In this document: piece by piece, positions 21,745 to 35,000 of the stretch | Layout of the letters: every line of letters begins with the position of its first letter | Position numbering within the stretch: position 1 is the first letter of the stretch | Source: Colletotrichum lupini | Lineage: Eukaryota; Ascomycota; Sordariomycetes; Glomerellales; Glomerellaceae | Reading direction: 5' to 3' | NCBI RefSeq assembly: GCF_023278565.1 | Contig: NC_064680.1 | Span: 4,774,001-4,838,000 of the forward strand | Length of the DNA stretch: 64,000 nucleotides | Made by a program: the position numbers and the translations under genes | The notes under the pieces: model-generated | What the model was told of the DNA's origin: nothing | Seen by the model: the letters and a program-made list of their open reading frames with translations, nothing else | Databases searched by the model: none

Positions 21745-24700
21745 GGCCGGCGGTTGGGAGCCCAAACGGCCAGGCAAGAAGCTACCGATTGCTGTGTGGA
21801 AAAGATGCGACAAGTTGCGACAAGATGCGCCGGCGGTAGCGGTGGTGTTATTATTGTTATTGCGCTTGCGACAGGCGACTACGGATTCAAAGAGTCTTGA
21901 GATCGACAAAGACAAAGGCTATCGATGAAGGGGAGCTGCCAAGGTAGGTAGAGCAGGTAAGTGAGAAAGCAAAAAATCAAAGTCCCGCGAGCTCGGGGGG
22001 AGGGGGGTTTCTGTCGCTCGTGTTTTGTTTTTAATAGAGCCCTTTTAGATGAACGGGCGGGTGGTTGGGATGGGGTGGGAAGGGTGATTAAATAAACAAG
22101 GCGTGACTTGCGTGTGTGAGCCAGAAACAGAGCCAATGCAGGTCGGGTTTGGGTTTGGGTCAGCAAGTCTTGCAAGTTGCAAGTTGGGACAAGCCCATCC
22201 GGGGTGGGCAGCAACAGCAAAATTAGACCGGGGGGTGGGCGAGGGAGTATGCGCGTGGGTGTAGGTGTGTGTGCGTAGATAGAGAGAGAGAGAGAGGAGA
22301 AATAAAAAAGCAAGGTAAGTCGCAATGCGCAAGGCCAGGTTTATTTCGTCGTGGTGGTAAACAGGTGCAATTCGTTGGTGTGTGGTACTCGAATGGGGGA
22401 GGTTGGGCTGGTCGCGGGTTGCCAGTCAAGGATTGCATGGGACAAGGATGATGGAGATGTCAAGGTGCAGTGCAAGGTGAAAGGAGAATGGTCGAGCATT
22501 TCATTCATGGATGGTGAGGCAGCAAAAAGGTAAGGTAAGGAAGGCCAATGTAACATCCAAGATGCCGGATACCCTGCCCGTTTCCCGCCTTTTTGTCATT
22601 TCCTGTTGTATCTACCATATTTTGCTCTCACTCTCACTCTCACTCTCACTCTTGTCTGTAAATTTCAATCTCGCACTCGTGTGGATTGGATCAACCATGA
22701 GGTGGAGAGGCAGGTGTGTGATGGGACGGAATAGGTAGGAACGGGGATGAAGGCCTCACAATCTCATAAAGTGACAGATTCACATGGGTCCGGGAATCAC
22801 TATGGTGGAAGAAAGAGGGTTCCGGCTGCGCAGCTCGGTGCAGCGGTTCGCGCTCTCTCTCTCGCACCTTGGATATGCATATAGACAGGCAGACATGGCT
22901 TGTTGGGTATGGCTATTGTTGCACGGCCTTGCTTGATGGCTGTCTCCAAGGGCCAGGGACGAGCAAACGGCCGTCAAACAATGACACGGACTGCAGACAA
23001 GCATGTCGCAGAGCGGGAGCCCGAGCACCCTTGATTTCTCTCTCGAGTGTCCGCCCCGTACTATGTAATGTACTCTGCACTCTGCACCCGGTACGAATGA
23101 CCAAGGATGTCTGACTTCAATTGGTAAGGTAAGATCTAGCCCGAAAACTCGGTAGAGGGTAAAGGGCAAGTAATGTGAGGACTGTGAGGTAAGAGAGAGG
23201 TGTTTGCTGATGAAGCCTGGGTGAAGTGAGCTGTGGTGAGGTGAGGTGCGTCACCAGCAATGACGTCGGCGATCGGCCTCCTCTCTGTCCCCTTTTGGCC
23301 GAGGCCTGAGGTGCCATCTGCGGCCTGCCCAGTTCCTTCCCTTGCACTTTCCTTCCACCCTGCACTTGCTTCCATAGGTACCTTACTGTGTACACATCTA
23401 CCTACTGCGAGGTAAGGTACTCTGTCGTGTCTGTCCACCAAGTATCATGGCACCTTACCTACACTGCAAGGTACCTACTCTGCAAGGTACCTCACAAAAA
23501 CACCAACTTTCTTCGCGACTCTCTCGCCGGCATCTATACGCATACATGGCCGTCATCTTACAGATTAGGCTGTCCAGTCTCTCCAATCAAAGGTGCTGCA
23601 GAATGGAGAGGAAAACAACCGGGCGATGCGCTCATTTTTGATGGCTGATTTCTTGCCCTGTCAATTCTGCCAATCGCATTGTCTATCCACACCATTACTG
23701 CTGCCCGGACTCACTCATTCGATCCGGGAACAGAAGCCGTTGAGGTATCTCAGTCGAGGTAACACAACTTGGTACGGCCACATACACCTTACGAGACCTT
23801 GGTTTTCCGGCCAGCAAAAAGCCATAGACTCATGGCCCAGACACTCGCAACCTCAGGGTCAGACAGGCAGACCCCAAGTCCCCAACCGTCCAACGGCAAA
23901 CAACTCATCCAACGTGGAGTTTTGCAATCATCTCGGCCAATCCTGTGTCTTTTCAAGACCCCCGGCACTGTTGCACGAGGAACCACTCCAACCTAAAATC
24001 GGCGGGGCTGGTCATCATCATCCACCATGACCGCCGGGGGAAAGAAAAATAAAATAAAAGAGTGGAGATGATGAGGTGGCTGGGGCCTGGGGTCTGGGGC
24101 TGGGCCGCTGGCCTCGACCCATCCCTCCTACTCAAAATCCCATCGCGACATCGTCTCTCCATTCTCGCGCCTTCAAACCAAGTATGTAGACCCGTAGTGT
24201 ACCTTACGGAGTGCATCCGTACGTGCGTGCACAGAGTATGGTTCCTATCACGCTTGCACTCCGCATCGCCGGCGACGGCTTCAAACATCACGGCAGCAAC
24301 ACGGCCCTGATTCGGCCCAAGTGGAGTCTCAAGACTACGAGAATGGGACAATGGTAACGAGAAGCTACTAGGTGGGTACACCACGTCACCGCCGCCGTCG
24401 ATTCTGACGACCAACAAATGTCTCTGAATTGCGCCTTTTCCTGTGCCACGATCCTCGTGATCCTAATCATCCCTATTCTGACCTCCAACCCAAGTAGAAG
24501 GGGGCCATTTAGCTAAGGATCCTTGACCCAATTAACCAGTCTGGGCCAAACCATCTTGACGAGCGTCCAGACAAGCTTCAGTCTATCCAATATCACACCT
24601 CACTCACACCTCCCTTTCTAATGCTATCACATGTATCTATTCCAAGGTAGGTCAGACTGGCGACAATCAGGTAGTGATTCGTATCTCATTCGACCAAAAA

Positions 24701-24933
24701 ACAGTACGAGCAAATTGGCGGGTATCACTCAATCAACACAAGCAAGGTACTAACTAAACTATCCCATCTCCAACTTTTATGTCCATCTCCAAGTAAAGAG
24801 AAAACTCAAAGCCAGCCCAGGATATTTACAGCTGGCCACCTGGCATCAGCTCAGGAATATATACAAAAATTATTTCGTCCCATCACGCCAGCTCCATCTC
24901 CAAAATGGCTTGGCTGCCCTAGCCTCGTCCACC
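21745..24933. other. 3.2-kb intergenic stretch, no gene recognised
   Basis: Contains an (AG)n run at about 22278-22295, a (CTCACT)n microsatellite at about 22625-22655 and many GGTACCTT/CCTTACC words around 23375-23490. The only long frames are low-complexity or lack any recognisable protein features. Confidence 0.45.
22625..22655 (+). repeat. (CTCACT)n microsatellite
   Basis: About five hexamer units. The complementary motif recurs as (GAGAGT)n at 28743-28798. Confidence 0.85.
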
Positions 24934-27367
24934 TCATGGCTCATGATCATCAATCACATCCAAATCAAAGTCCCGAATTCGTGGCGCCATGCTGTCCGTC
25001 TCAGACCCCTCGCGCTTCACTCGTCCATGATTATACCCACCCCGCGCGCTCTTCCTATCCAACGTGTCGTCGAATGCAAGGAAGCCTCCTGATCCCGTGA
25101 TGTTGCTTGGCAAGGGGAGCGACTGCTGCTCGTGCTGCGAGGCGCTGCTGGATCGCGCATAATTGCCGTGGGAGCCGTTATTATCCAAGAAGGCGCTCAA
25201 GTCACGCCTTCGAATGGGCAGTTCCATTGCCTCTCCTCGCTCTACGCCGCCGGCGCCGGTGCCGCCAAACGTGGCGGCACTGCGCATGCTTCCCGGTCCG
25301 CCGCCCAGGCCCTTGACATTATCTCGCGACTGCGCTCTCTTCATGTTGGTACCAGGTCGACTGGATGCTGGTGTACGGATGCTGCTGGCTGTGTCGCTTT
25401 CGCTAACGACGCTGTACGCCGAGCTGAAATGAGGCGCCGAACCCGTCGAGTGGATGGATCGGGTCCTGGTCGTCTGATACCCAGACCCTCGCGATGTCGT
25501 CGAAGCCGGGGCGCGCGGGTACGCAAATGGGCGGGCGAGGTTTTGCACTGGACTGGTATTGCCCGATCCACCCGAACTCTCAGCGCCGCCGTTGTTCGGC
25601 GTGTTCCAGCTGAGCTGTACTATCCAACAGTGAGATAGCTCGTGCGAGGCTTCGTCTGTCGTGCTGGAGCCCTTCCACGGAGGGACTCTTGTGCCCCTGA
25701 GGCGCGGAGACAGATGATACGGCACTCCGTCGCGGTATCGCACGTTGGGGGCGTCCACCGACACACTCGCCAGCGTCTGTAGAATGCCGTAGATCAGAAC
25801 CCAACGTCCCCGTCGGGCTACGGCCGGATCGACCTCAGTGACACTGTCGCTCTTTTCGAATTTCACAAAGGCGTCAATTAGGTCCGATTGTGTAAAGTCA
25901 GAACCAAGGATATAAATGTTAGTGGCCTCGGTGTATGCCAACTGAACTCGTCGTTCCAGGGCACCCGCTCGGCCACCGTTGTTGGCACCTGCGCCAGTCT
26001 TCTTCTTGAACATGGAGCTCTCCTTTGACGGCGCTGGCGGAATGGATTCGGGTACCATGGGGTATGGATGAGGGATATGTGGAAACCGCATCTTATTGTC
26101 GAACTCGACGAGGATGTCTGTGATGGGAATGTCGATGTCGGCGTCAAATCCCTTGTCCTTTTCGCTCTGTATCATCCATTTGCGCCCTGATCGCGCCTCG
26201 GACATGTCCCAGACAATGTCGCGGTTGACGAGGTAGTCATACAGCGCCCCAAAGTCCTTTTGCAATGATTGTGCCACGCTCCTTGTAAGCCACATGTCCT
26301 CGCCGTCGGAGTCTGGGAGACCAGTTGTCTGAGCCGGCGGCCACGCTCCTTGTGAGTGAAGGTAGTGGTTCAAGAAGAACTTTTGTAAACGGTCTGCAGC
26401 CGCCTTTGCCTGACCACCAACACCTGCCGGCCACAGGTCGCCATACTGGAACTCCACGAGTCTTTCTTCGGCCGCCTGGACGCGGAGCTGCGTCTCGAGA
26501 CATGCCCGCTCCAGGAGCGCGCGGGTGATGGGCGTGAGGTCTTTGAAGTCGGCGCATGTCTCCAGCTGGCTGTACATGCCGGCGCAGTGTAGAAAACTCT
26601 CCCGCCAGCCCTCCTCCCATCGCACAGCTGACCCTTCAGACCACGCCAGCAAGCTGACAGCCGTTTCCGGGTCGTTGCGCACGTCATCTATTCCCCGGGC
26701 TGACAGATAGTTCAAGATCATGCCGACGTTGTCCGCGTCCGGTGGCATGTAGGCATCCAATCGCATGTGCAGGTCGGAGAGAGCCTGGTGAAGCGTCAAC
26801 CCGACCAGAGATGCGTGGTAGAGCAAGGCAAAGACGTTTCTTGTTGTAATATGGCTTCTGAGTTGTTCTGTCTTGGTCATGTTTGCAGGAGTCGGGAAGT
26901 ACATTTCGTATGAAATTTGCCCATCAGCTTCGCCGAGATCCTCCGAGATGGGTGGTGTCGGTTGCCCACCGCGCATGTGTGGCCGAAGCATGGGTGGTGC
27001 ACCCTGTGGAGATGGGGGCATGTAGATGTCCTCCTCGGTTGTGCCCTCCCGAAGCAACGTGATGAGATACCTCGATTCGGTCGCTTCGATTATGTGTGAG
27101 GATAGTCTGAAGGATGGGTTCGGCCGTGGGGCTTGGCCCTTGTGCCCGAAGAAGACGAGAACATCACCATTCGGATCCCATAGTTCGGGGTCTTTGCGTA
27201 GCTTATTCCACCTTTGAACAGGTCTTCCAGCGCCGATCCATCGCTTGATGGGCGGCGTGGTCGGCACAGGAGGCAGCTTCGATGCCGGGGGTGGTGATGT
27301 AGGCAGATCCATATTCTGATGTCGCATTTGTTGATTCATATGCTGCATGTGGTGCATGTGGTGTTGG

Positions 27368-27418
<51 letters not shown>

Positions 27419-28074
27419 TGTTGCTGTTGCATGTGCATCTGCCGCTGTATGTGCATCTGCTGCATCGTATCCATGTTGAACTGTTCATAGGTGTAGTCGA
27501 GCTCCGTGGGAGACATTGGGGCGGGATTCTGATGTTGACCCGGGCGTACAGTAGCGACGGATTCAGGACGGAAGTCGAGTTCCTTGTCTTTGCGCTTGAA
27601 GGTGAAAGTCTTGGCCAGGCCTCTCCGTACATCCTCGCTCTTCTTGTCCAGCCTGCTTCGCAAACCCGACTTCTCAATGCCCGAGACGTCTTCCGTCTTG
27701 ATGGTAGGTCTCCGGGCGCGGGCATAGGCGAAGTCGTCTAGGGGGCCGGAGCTCCCGTCACGACGGCCGCCCTCACTGCTTCCACTGCCACTGCCTATGC
27801 TGGGTGTGCCTGGCTTGATGTCGCGTGGAGGCTCTGAGAACTTGAGGAAGCGTGCATTTGTAGTGCCGATGCCGGTGCCAACGGGTAAAGATGCGCCGGT
27901 CTGGGGAAGCGGAAACTCGGGGATGGTGAGGTCTTCATATTCTCCTATTATGCCGCCGGTATTTGATCTTGCCCTCGCCTTTTCCTTCTCGGCTTGAGTG
28001 ATCTTCTTGCGCACATAAGCGCTTCGGCCGGACATGTTGACGGGTGATTCTGCCGGTAAAGAGGCCTTGCTCAC
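24934..28074 (-). CDS. Large conserved fungal protein with polyQ tract (DUF8004-like)
   Basis: 1046-aa open frame without a visible intron. I recognise it as a conserved filamentous-fungal protein of unknown function; from memory it resembles proteins annotated with DUF8004, unchecked. Residues 1-290 are disordered: basic N-terminus (MSGRSAYVRKKITQAEKEKA), Ser/Gly-rich parts, then about 20 Gln flanked by Met/His/Gln-rich sequence. The folded part starts near RWIGAGRPVQRWNKLRKDPE and runs to about WIVQLSWN, with WDPNGDVLVFFGHKG and FALLYHASLVGLTLHQALSDL segments. The last 200 residues are again Ser/Thr/Gly-rich. The start may be the second Met (28035), which lies at the conserved N-terminus. 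No signal peptide or membrane helix. Confidence 0.85.
27370..27430 (-). repeat. CAG/CAA trinucleotide repeat coding polyQ
   Basis: About 15 CTG units on the plus strand followed by alternating TTG/CTG, coding about 20 Gln in the DUF8004-like protein. Uninterrupted CAG repeats of this length tend to vary in number among strains. Confidence 0.9.
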
Positions 28075-28742
28075 GAAGAGCCGCTCACGCGCTGTGGGGG
28101 GCCAGTCTCGGTCTGAACGAGTTACAGGTTATCCCAGGAGTTTGGTGTGGAAAGGATGCTGTAGCGACTGCAGCTGTCGCGAACGTCGATATTCAAGACG
28201 TGAGAAGAGCTGCACAAAGGATCTCCGTAGAGGAAGAGGAAGTGATGAAATTGAGAGAGACAGAGAGGGAGAGAGACAGACAGACAGAGGTGAGTGAATG
28301 GCAGCCCACCCCCAGAGTGAGTCGAGATAAGATAAGACGACTCAAAAGTCCCCTAAAAGACCTAACTTGGCAAGTGCCTGCCTTAGGTGCCTTACTGTAC
28401 CTAGGGTACACTGCTGCAGAGTACCTTACTCCGTAATGTACCTAAGTACGGAATGTAATCGGTACAGGGAACCTCAGGTACAAATTGCCCTGATTGGTGC
28501 TCTGGATGGGTAGATAAGGTACCTTTGGGGGGACCTGGTAGGGAGTCGAAATGAGCATGGAATGAGGGAGCTAACTCTGACAAGGTACCGAGGTAACCAA
28601 CGTAAGGTAGGTACTCCGTAAGGTACGGGACAGGTAAGGATTTGTTGCTGCAGTCGGGTACTCCCTGAGATGAGCCTGGTGAGGTGAGCCCAGTCACGCA
28701 GATGAGAGAGGTGGTGAAGAGAGCGAGTGTGATGGTGAGGGT

Positions 28743-28746
28743 GAGG

Positions 28747-28798
<52 letters not shown>
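28743..28798 (+). repeat. (GAGAGT)n microsatellite
   Basis: About eight or nine hexamer units in tandem, preceded by GAGGGT variants. Confidence 0.9.
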
Positions 28799-28799
<1 letters not shown>

Positions 28800-30679
28800 T
28801 TGGTGAGCACTGGGGTACGGACAGCGGGGAGCCCAGCCGATTTGGGGTAGAAGGTTCCCGGCCCGGGGGGGGGGGGGCAATGGCGCTGCTCCTGTGGCGT
28901 GTCGTTCCCCAAATGACGGTCCGTTTTAGGGTGTCTTGGGCGTTTGTGGTGCGTCTATTGCGCCCGCTGAGATGGGCGGATGCGGCCGAGTTTTCCCTTC
29001 TACGTTTTTTTCTTTTCTTTTCCACCTTGTCTTTTCTCCCTCTTCTCTATCGTCTGTTTCGTTTTGATTTTCGCCCGTCGGATCTTCTCTTTCTGCAGGT
29101 TGTGTATCTAGGAAAGAGTCGTCTTCCTTCGCTCGGTGTGTTCCGCTTCAGATGAATGGGACCTTGGACGACGGGACTAAAGGCAGTCACTCATCAGCAT
29201 GGTTCAGAGGGCAGAGCGGAAAGAGGAAATTGGCTTCGGGCAGCAAAGAGAATGACTCCTCACGTACGCTCAAAAACAGTTTGTGGATCATGAAAGGCCC
29301 CGGTCAGGTAGGTACTCGATGCGTTTTGGTGAGATGAAAATGGTCGGATGAGAGCAGCGTGGATGGAAAGAAGGATGCATGCCAAGATCACAAATCAGAC
29401 CTCTTTGCAGCAGCAGCATCCATTCAATTCAATTCTTTTTCGACGACCGAACGATGCCAAGCAGACGTGGTGCGTACTCGATTTATACGTAGGAGCCGAG
29501 AAAACCGATCCAGAGTCAACAGAGTATCGCTGTTTCTGTGTGGGATTCGCGCCACCGCTCAAGTTTCGGATTCTGCTCGAAGGATCCCTTAACATCCGTA
29601 GTGTCGTAGCGATTGCGTGGAGAACGCCCGTTTGTACGCAGCTAGTTGTCGTTCGGCCGGCCCGGTGAAGTATGGGAATCACTCGGTTCCCGGACAGCTT
29701 CGTCGAGTCCGCGCGTGGCTGATCCAGTCGTAAGGTAAGATGGCGAACCTGCAAAGAGGGAAACACAATAACAAACTAGAAACAAAGCAGCAGAAGTAAA
29801 GCAAGACACCGGGTCACACGCGGACCAAGGTAAGCTGACACTGACACTGTCAATGAGACGAGCTCGCAGAATGAGAAGGATGGGGGCATATCCCCCAGAT
29901 ATCCAAGTCATGCCTGCTTCAGACTCCAGCCTTCGCGTCCGTCACCTTCGCGGCTTGTCTCTTCTGCAGCTGGGCCAACCTGAAAAACGCCCGTTGACAT
30001 GTACCTTGCCCTGCTCGGCCTTACATGGCCTTGCTTGACTTGGCTAGGAGCCGGCCATACGGATACAGCCCTTGCTGAACCGAGCGTCCAACGCCGTCCT
30101 TGTCCTCGTCCTCCGTCCCGTCCGTCGGCATCTGCAGTGCTGCACACTCGCAGCAAGCTAGATTCGTGGGGGACGCCCCGGCTGTGACAAAGAGCCAACG
30201 CCAGCGGTCGACCCCAGAAGAAGTCTTTGCAAGCTTCTTCTTTCCTTGCACTCTGTACCCGAAGTGATGCTGACAGTCAGTCAGTCTTCTTCGGTATGGA
30301 CTGGAACCATTGGTGATTTTGTCCCGCAAGGGGCCCTGGTAAAGCCCAGGAACAAGGGTGATTGCTGCCAAGAGCCCGACGCTGTACGAAGTACATAGTA
30401 AGACGGCTCAGCATGCAAAGAGTTGCACCACGCTCGGCGACCAGAAGGATCCAGGCCCTGGTCTCCCAGTCCGATTGATTGTGCCTCGCTGATTGATTTG
30501 ATTGACTGACTGACTGATATGACATGTTCGATTGGGAAGGAGAAACTCTGCAATTTTTCAACAGAGACGCCGCTTGTTGTGTCTATCAGGAGATATCCAT
30601 AGGCACGAACAACGCTAGATTGTCACTCCAGAGTCCAGATCATCACGGCATGGGGCCCTTTGCATGCCATGGACTTTTG

Positions 30680-30700
30680 GCATGGCATGGCATGGCATGG
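30680..30700 (+). repeat. (CATGG)n pentamer repeat
   Basis: Four tandem CATGG units with related CCATGG sequence just upstream. Confidence 0.8.
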
Positions 30701-33700
30701 ATCGTCGCGTCCTGTTTCTAACTTTGCCATGCAGGTGACAATTATCGAGTACTGGTAATTACATGTCAATATCACCGTGAACTCTGCTGACGGAGGCTCA
30801 CTCTTGGGAAAAAAGTTACCAAGATGTCCAACGCATGGACGAATATTCCGTACAGACGGATAGAGAGAACTGCTCGTCGACTCCTCTTTTTGCTCCGAGA
30901 TTGGCCCCCAACTGCGATGCATCCGTCCATCCGAGGTTCCCATCGGATGAGCCATCCACCTTCACGCCCACCCAACCCCCGAGTTGAGACTGCAATGTTT
31001 CAATATGCATGGTTCCTCGAGGGCAGGGCTCCAGGAATCCGCCCATATTCCATTGAACCCAAGTCTTTGGGTCGCATTCTGGTTCCTCAAGGGACTGTGT
31101 CGCCGTCGCCGAGGATGCAACATGGCGACGCCGGTCACACCCTTGTCGTCGACTCGCGGCGAGCCATGTTGTCCAATTTGCTTCGCAGTGTAAGCATTTG
31201 TCGTCGTCGTGGTCGTACTGTGCAATGTACGGATACGGAGCACTACATACATTCAGGGCACAAGGCACAGAGACCCAACAATGATTGTTGCCCATCCACT
31301 CAACTAGATAATCAGCCGAAGCATAATCACGACACCCATGCAGGCAAATAGCAAACACAAGAGGGCTAGTGAGAATGGCATCGAGCGTCACAATCTAGGG
31401 GTAAATCCCCTCTATATACGGATACCTATGTACCACTACGCAAGCTTGGCCTGCTGTTTCCAGGTTGTATTTCCACACGCGCTATGCCTCATTCTTCAAC
31501 CGCCTTTTCCCATCTTGTGCGGAAATAAAAGAAATGAAAACACAGAAAAGCCAAAAGTACCAACGCTGCAGAGAAGGTCCTCATTAACAGAAACCGTTGC
31601 AAGCCCGACGCCCTTGGCCCCTTATCAGCGATCACAAAGGACATGCCCCTTGCAGTCGCAATTGCACTAATGCAGGCAAATTTGGCCGTCATGCTGAGTA
31701 TCCATCTTGGGTGTATGGGGTACGTAGTACATACGGATAAGGACAACTATCCGTACTTGGTCCGAATCTCCAAGGCGCGCGATCGCTGCTCAGCTTCCTG
31801 ATATGAACCGTGGAAACCTGTGACTGCTCAGCTTCCCAAGGCTAGAGATTGACTTGATATATGTGATGCTCAGTCCCTCAAGGTCCAGAGACTGGTAGCC
31901 TGTAGTGTACGGAGTAGGTCGTAGGTATAGACAGCCACGACAACTAATGGCATCCCCCATGTCAAATTTCACACTGCATCGCTTCTTTGTCCTCATCTAG
32001 AAGCTGCCGGACGCAATTCTGGAACTTAGCCCAATATTCGCGGTTCGCCTCGGTTGGGTTGGTTGTGTACCAGTCTTCATGTTCTATCCGTACGGAGTAC
32101 AAACGGAGTACAAACGCAACATCAGATAGCCTACCAGCCCTCCATCCATCCAGGGGAGACTGGCGCAGCCCGCTGTCTATTGGACGCAAGGCGCAGACGT
32201 CCTCTCGATATCGCCCAAGGTTCTCAAGGGCCGCATCTCTTGCATTGTGTCCTCCGTGTCAGCTGCACTACAGCATCTCACCATGTGGGAGTTTGTGAGC
32301 TGCACCCCAACTCTCGGCCGGAAACCCTGTCGTCACCAGTTCGCAGGACCCGGTCAGGCTGTCACCCCTATTGTTTACCGTGGAAGGCCAGCAAAGGTTA
32401 GACAGCTGGAAATCCCAACGTTAACTCAACATAGTTGATCAAGTGGCTCCTGGACTTCTTGAAAGTCTACTCCTCCCGATGAACGTTTCTTTGTGCCGTG
32501 CTTTCGTCCCAGCCATCATGAGATGGGCGGCACGTCCTGGTCAGCACTAACAAGGCAAGCCCAAATCACCCTCCAAACGCCGTCGCGCGAAAGCGGCGGG
32601 CGTATTCCGTCAGACTATTCACCCTAACGTACAGCATATAGCTCCTGGCTTGATTGTGCCAGGAACAAGTCCGAGCGGAATTGGTTTCAAAGGATTGCCA
32701 AAAGTTGAAGCCCCCAGGATCATGGATAACCGATAGATATGGCGTAGGAGCCATTGGAAACAGCGACTTTACAATGGGGGAAGAAGCTTGAAGATATGGG
32801 TACACGATGAGTTTGCAGATGTTAGTTTTGACGGCTCTTGGTAACGTACCAGATCCAGAGCGCCGGGTTCCTCATGTCCCAAGTCCCTCCCCTCCTCTCC
32901 CCCCGCCCCCTTCCTCCCCTGGGCCCTGGGCCCTTGGAGTCTTGGACCCTAAACTAACAAACTACTGCGTGCGTCCGTGACTCCTTGCCGATCAGTCATG
33001 GCCACATGGCATCCATCGACGGTAGCAGCCCTGCCCCCTCCGCCCTGACCTCGAACCAGTGGGTCTGGCGTGTGGACCCTGCTCGCAGGTGAGCCGTGAC
33101 ACTTCTCACCTGGTAGGTAGGCGAGTAGGATTATTATGTGTAGAGTTTAGTTTGTGCCACGACTTACGCGTTCCTGACCTAGGTACATGTCTTTCAACAT
33201 ACAGCTTGATGTCTGGTGGCACTGGTGCATGTGCATTTTGCAAGGCTGCACGCGCAGTCAAGCTACAATAGAACTTGGTACAGATACAGAATCAAAACCA
33301 CTATGAACCTGTGATTGCGACGCCATATTCGTACGAACATGAGGATTCAACCACCGGGCGTGCCTCAAACTGTAACCTCCGCCAGGCTGCATCCCCATCA
33401 CATTCCTGCAACGCCATGAAGCCCCCCCCCCCCCTTTTTTTTTTCTTTGCGGCTATCCAGACTGCGAGCATTCGAAGCCTACTGTAGCCAGGGATCCGTC
33501 AGACCAACGAGGCAGCAGGGCCCCGGTAAGCCCGTAACAAGAAGCTCGTTGCCATACACCTTCTTAATCAACCAAGCCACGCCCTCTAGCTCTGAACCAT
33601 CCACACATGTAAGGTCTGAACTGGAGGGGTCAAGAGTCAGCCCTCGAGTGGGAGCTGTGGTTTTTGACGGCATAAGTATCCCTCAAAGCCATGTCCGTAG

Positions 33701-34972
33701 CAGGCTCAGTTGGCTCGCAAAGGGACCAACCTAATATACGTACAGATCGGAGATGTGAACACATGATGAAGTGGCCGCCACTACGCAATGATGATCCCTT
33801 GGCGGCCGTGACATCGCAGCTTCGAGATGGATGTGTTGGCTGGGGCCAACACGAAGGAGGGCCAACATGGACAATGGTGGCTAGACACCGGCCCTTTGTC
33901 CGTCGAGCTCCGGCTGACACGCCGCAAGATCTGGGTGATTCGGGAAGGGCTGATGACATCTAGAATGGACAGCCTCGGGCTGTCCGCCGATTGAGCGGGA
34001 CAATCCACCGCAGTCCGCTTGAGCTCTCCGGTTCTGACACCCGAATGTCCCCTTTACGGAGTAAATAGATCCGGTTCCTCCCCTCCCTTTTTTTGTCCGT
34101 TCATTAGGGCCAAGATTTAGTGAAAAAGGGAGCGGGCGGGCCCGCGCACGGCGCTCAAGGCGGCTTCAGCGTGATGCTGCTTTTGTTGAAAATGGATATG
34201 AAGTTATGAACACCATAACACAGATACTCGTACCATATATGTATCCCGTATCCGTACCCCGTACACTATTGACAAGGAGTGGAGCCATCATCTTATGGGA
34301 GTCGCTGCTCGGAATATTTCCCTCCTCTAAACCCACGCGGTGTCCATCTTATTCCCAATCGTCGCCCACAGTTTCGCCCACCCATGAGCCAAAATTCACA
34401 GCGCCAAACTATTTCCCGATCCTCCGAGTCCAAGCTGGATGCCAAAGCCCGACGATGAGGTGGTCGGTATCAGTGATTGATCAACACATCGACACCATTC
34501 CCGAAGCTTAGCCACAAGTCGCCTTCATGTGTGGCCAAGTAGGCTCTCATCGCCTGGAAGCCAAAGTCAGTTGCCTTCTTTGTAGCCGCTTAAATTGATC
34601 ATGAGGACACCGTACGGATATTGGTTTTTTGCTTTTGATAATCTGACTCTGCGGAGTAGATCGGGGCTGATTGGCCCCAGCCTCCGAGCCTCCGAGCCTC
34701 CGACAAAGGCCAAGGTGACGGCCAACGGAGACTTTCTTACTCCCTGCCATGGCCCGTGTGAACTGGGGTTCTGCCCATCACGTTACCAAACTCCACTGAA
34801 TAACATACATAGTACGTAGGTTTTTCTGCCGAGCACGGCAAACACGTTGTTTCCCTCGCCCACAGGGACACCGCTGATCGTGTTGATCGCGTTGATCCGG
34901 ACGAACAACCGAGACATGGAGCAGACGGCGAATAGGTATGCGTACAGTCTACGGATACAGCTTAAGCCTCTC

Positions 34973-35000
34973 GATATGGATATGGATATGGATATGGATG
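34973..35000 (+). repeat. (GATATG)n hexamer repeat
   Basis: Four tandem units in intergenic DNA. Confidence 0.85.

Noticed and set aside
27319..27741. Plus-strand poly-Leu frame over the CAG repeat
   Set aside because: Antisense of the polyQ tract in a conserved long gene.
30816..31391. 191-codon minus-strand frame with several Cys
   Set aside because: No signal peptide, domain or splice support; composition looks like chance.
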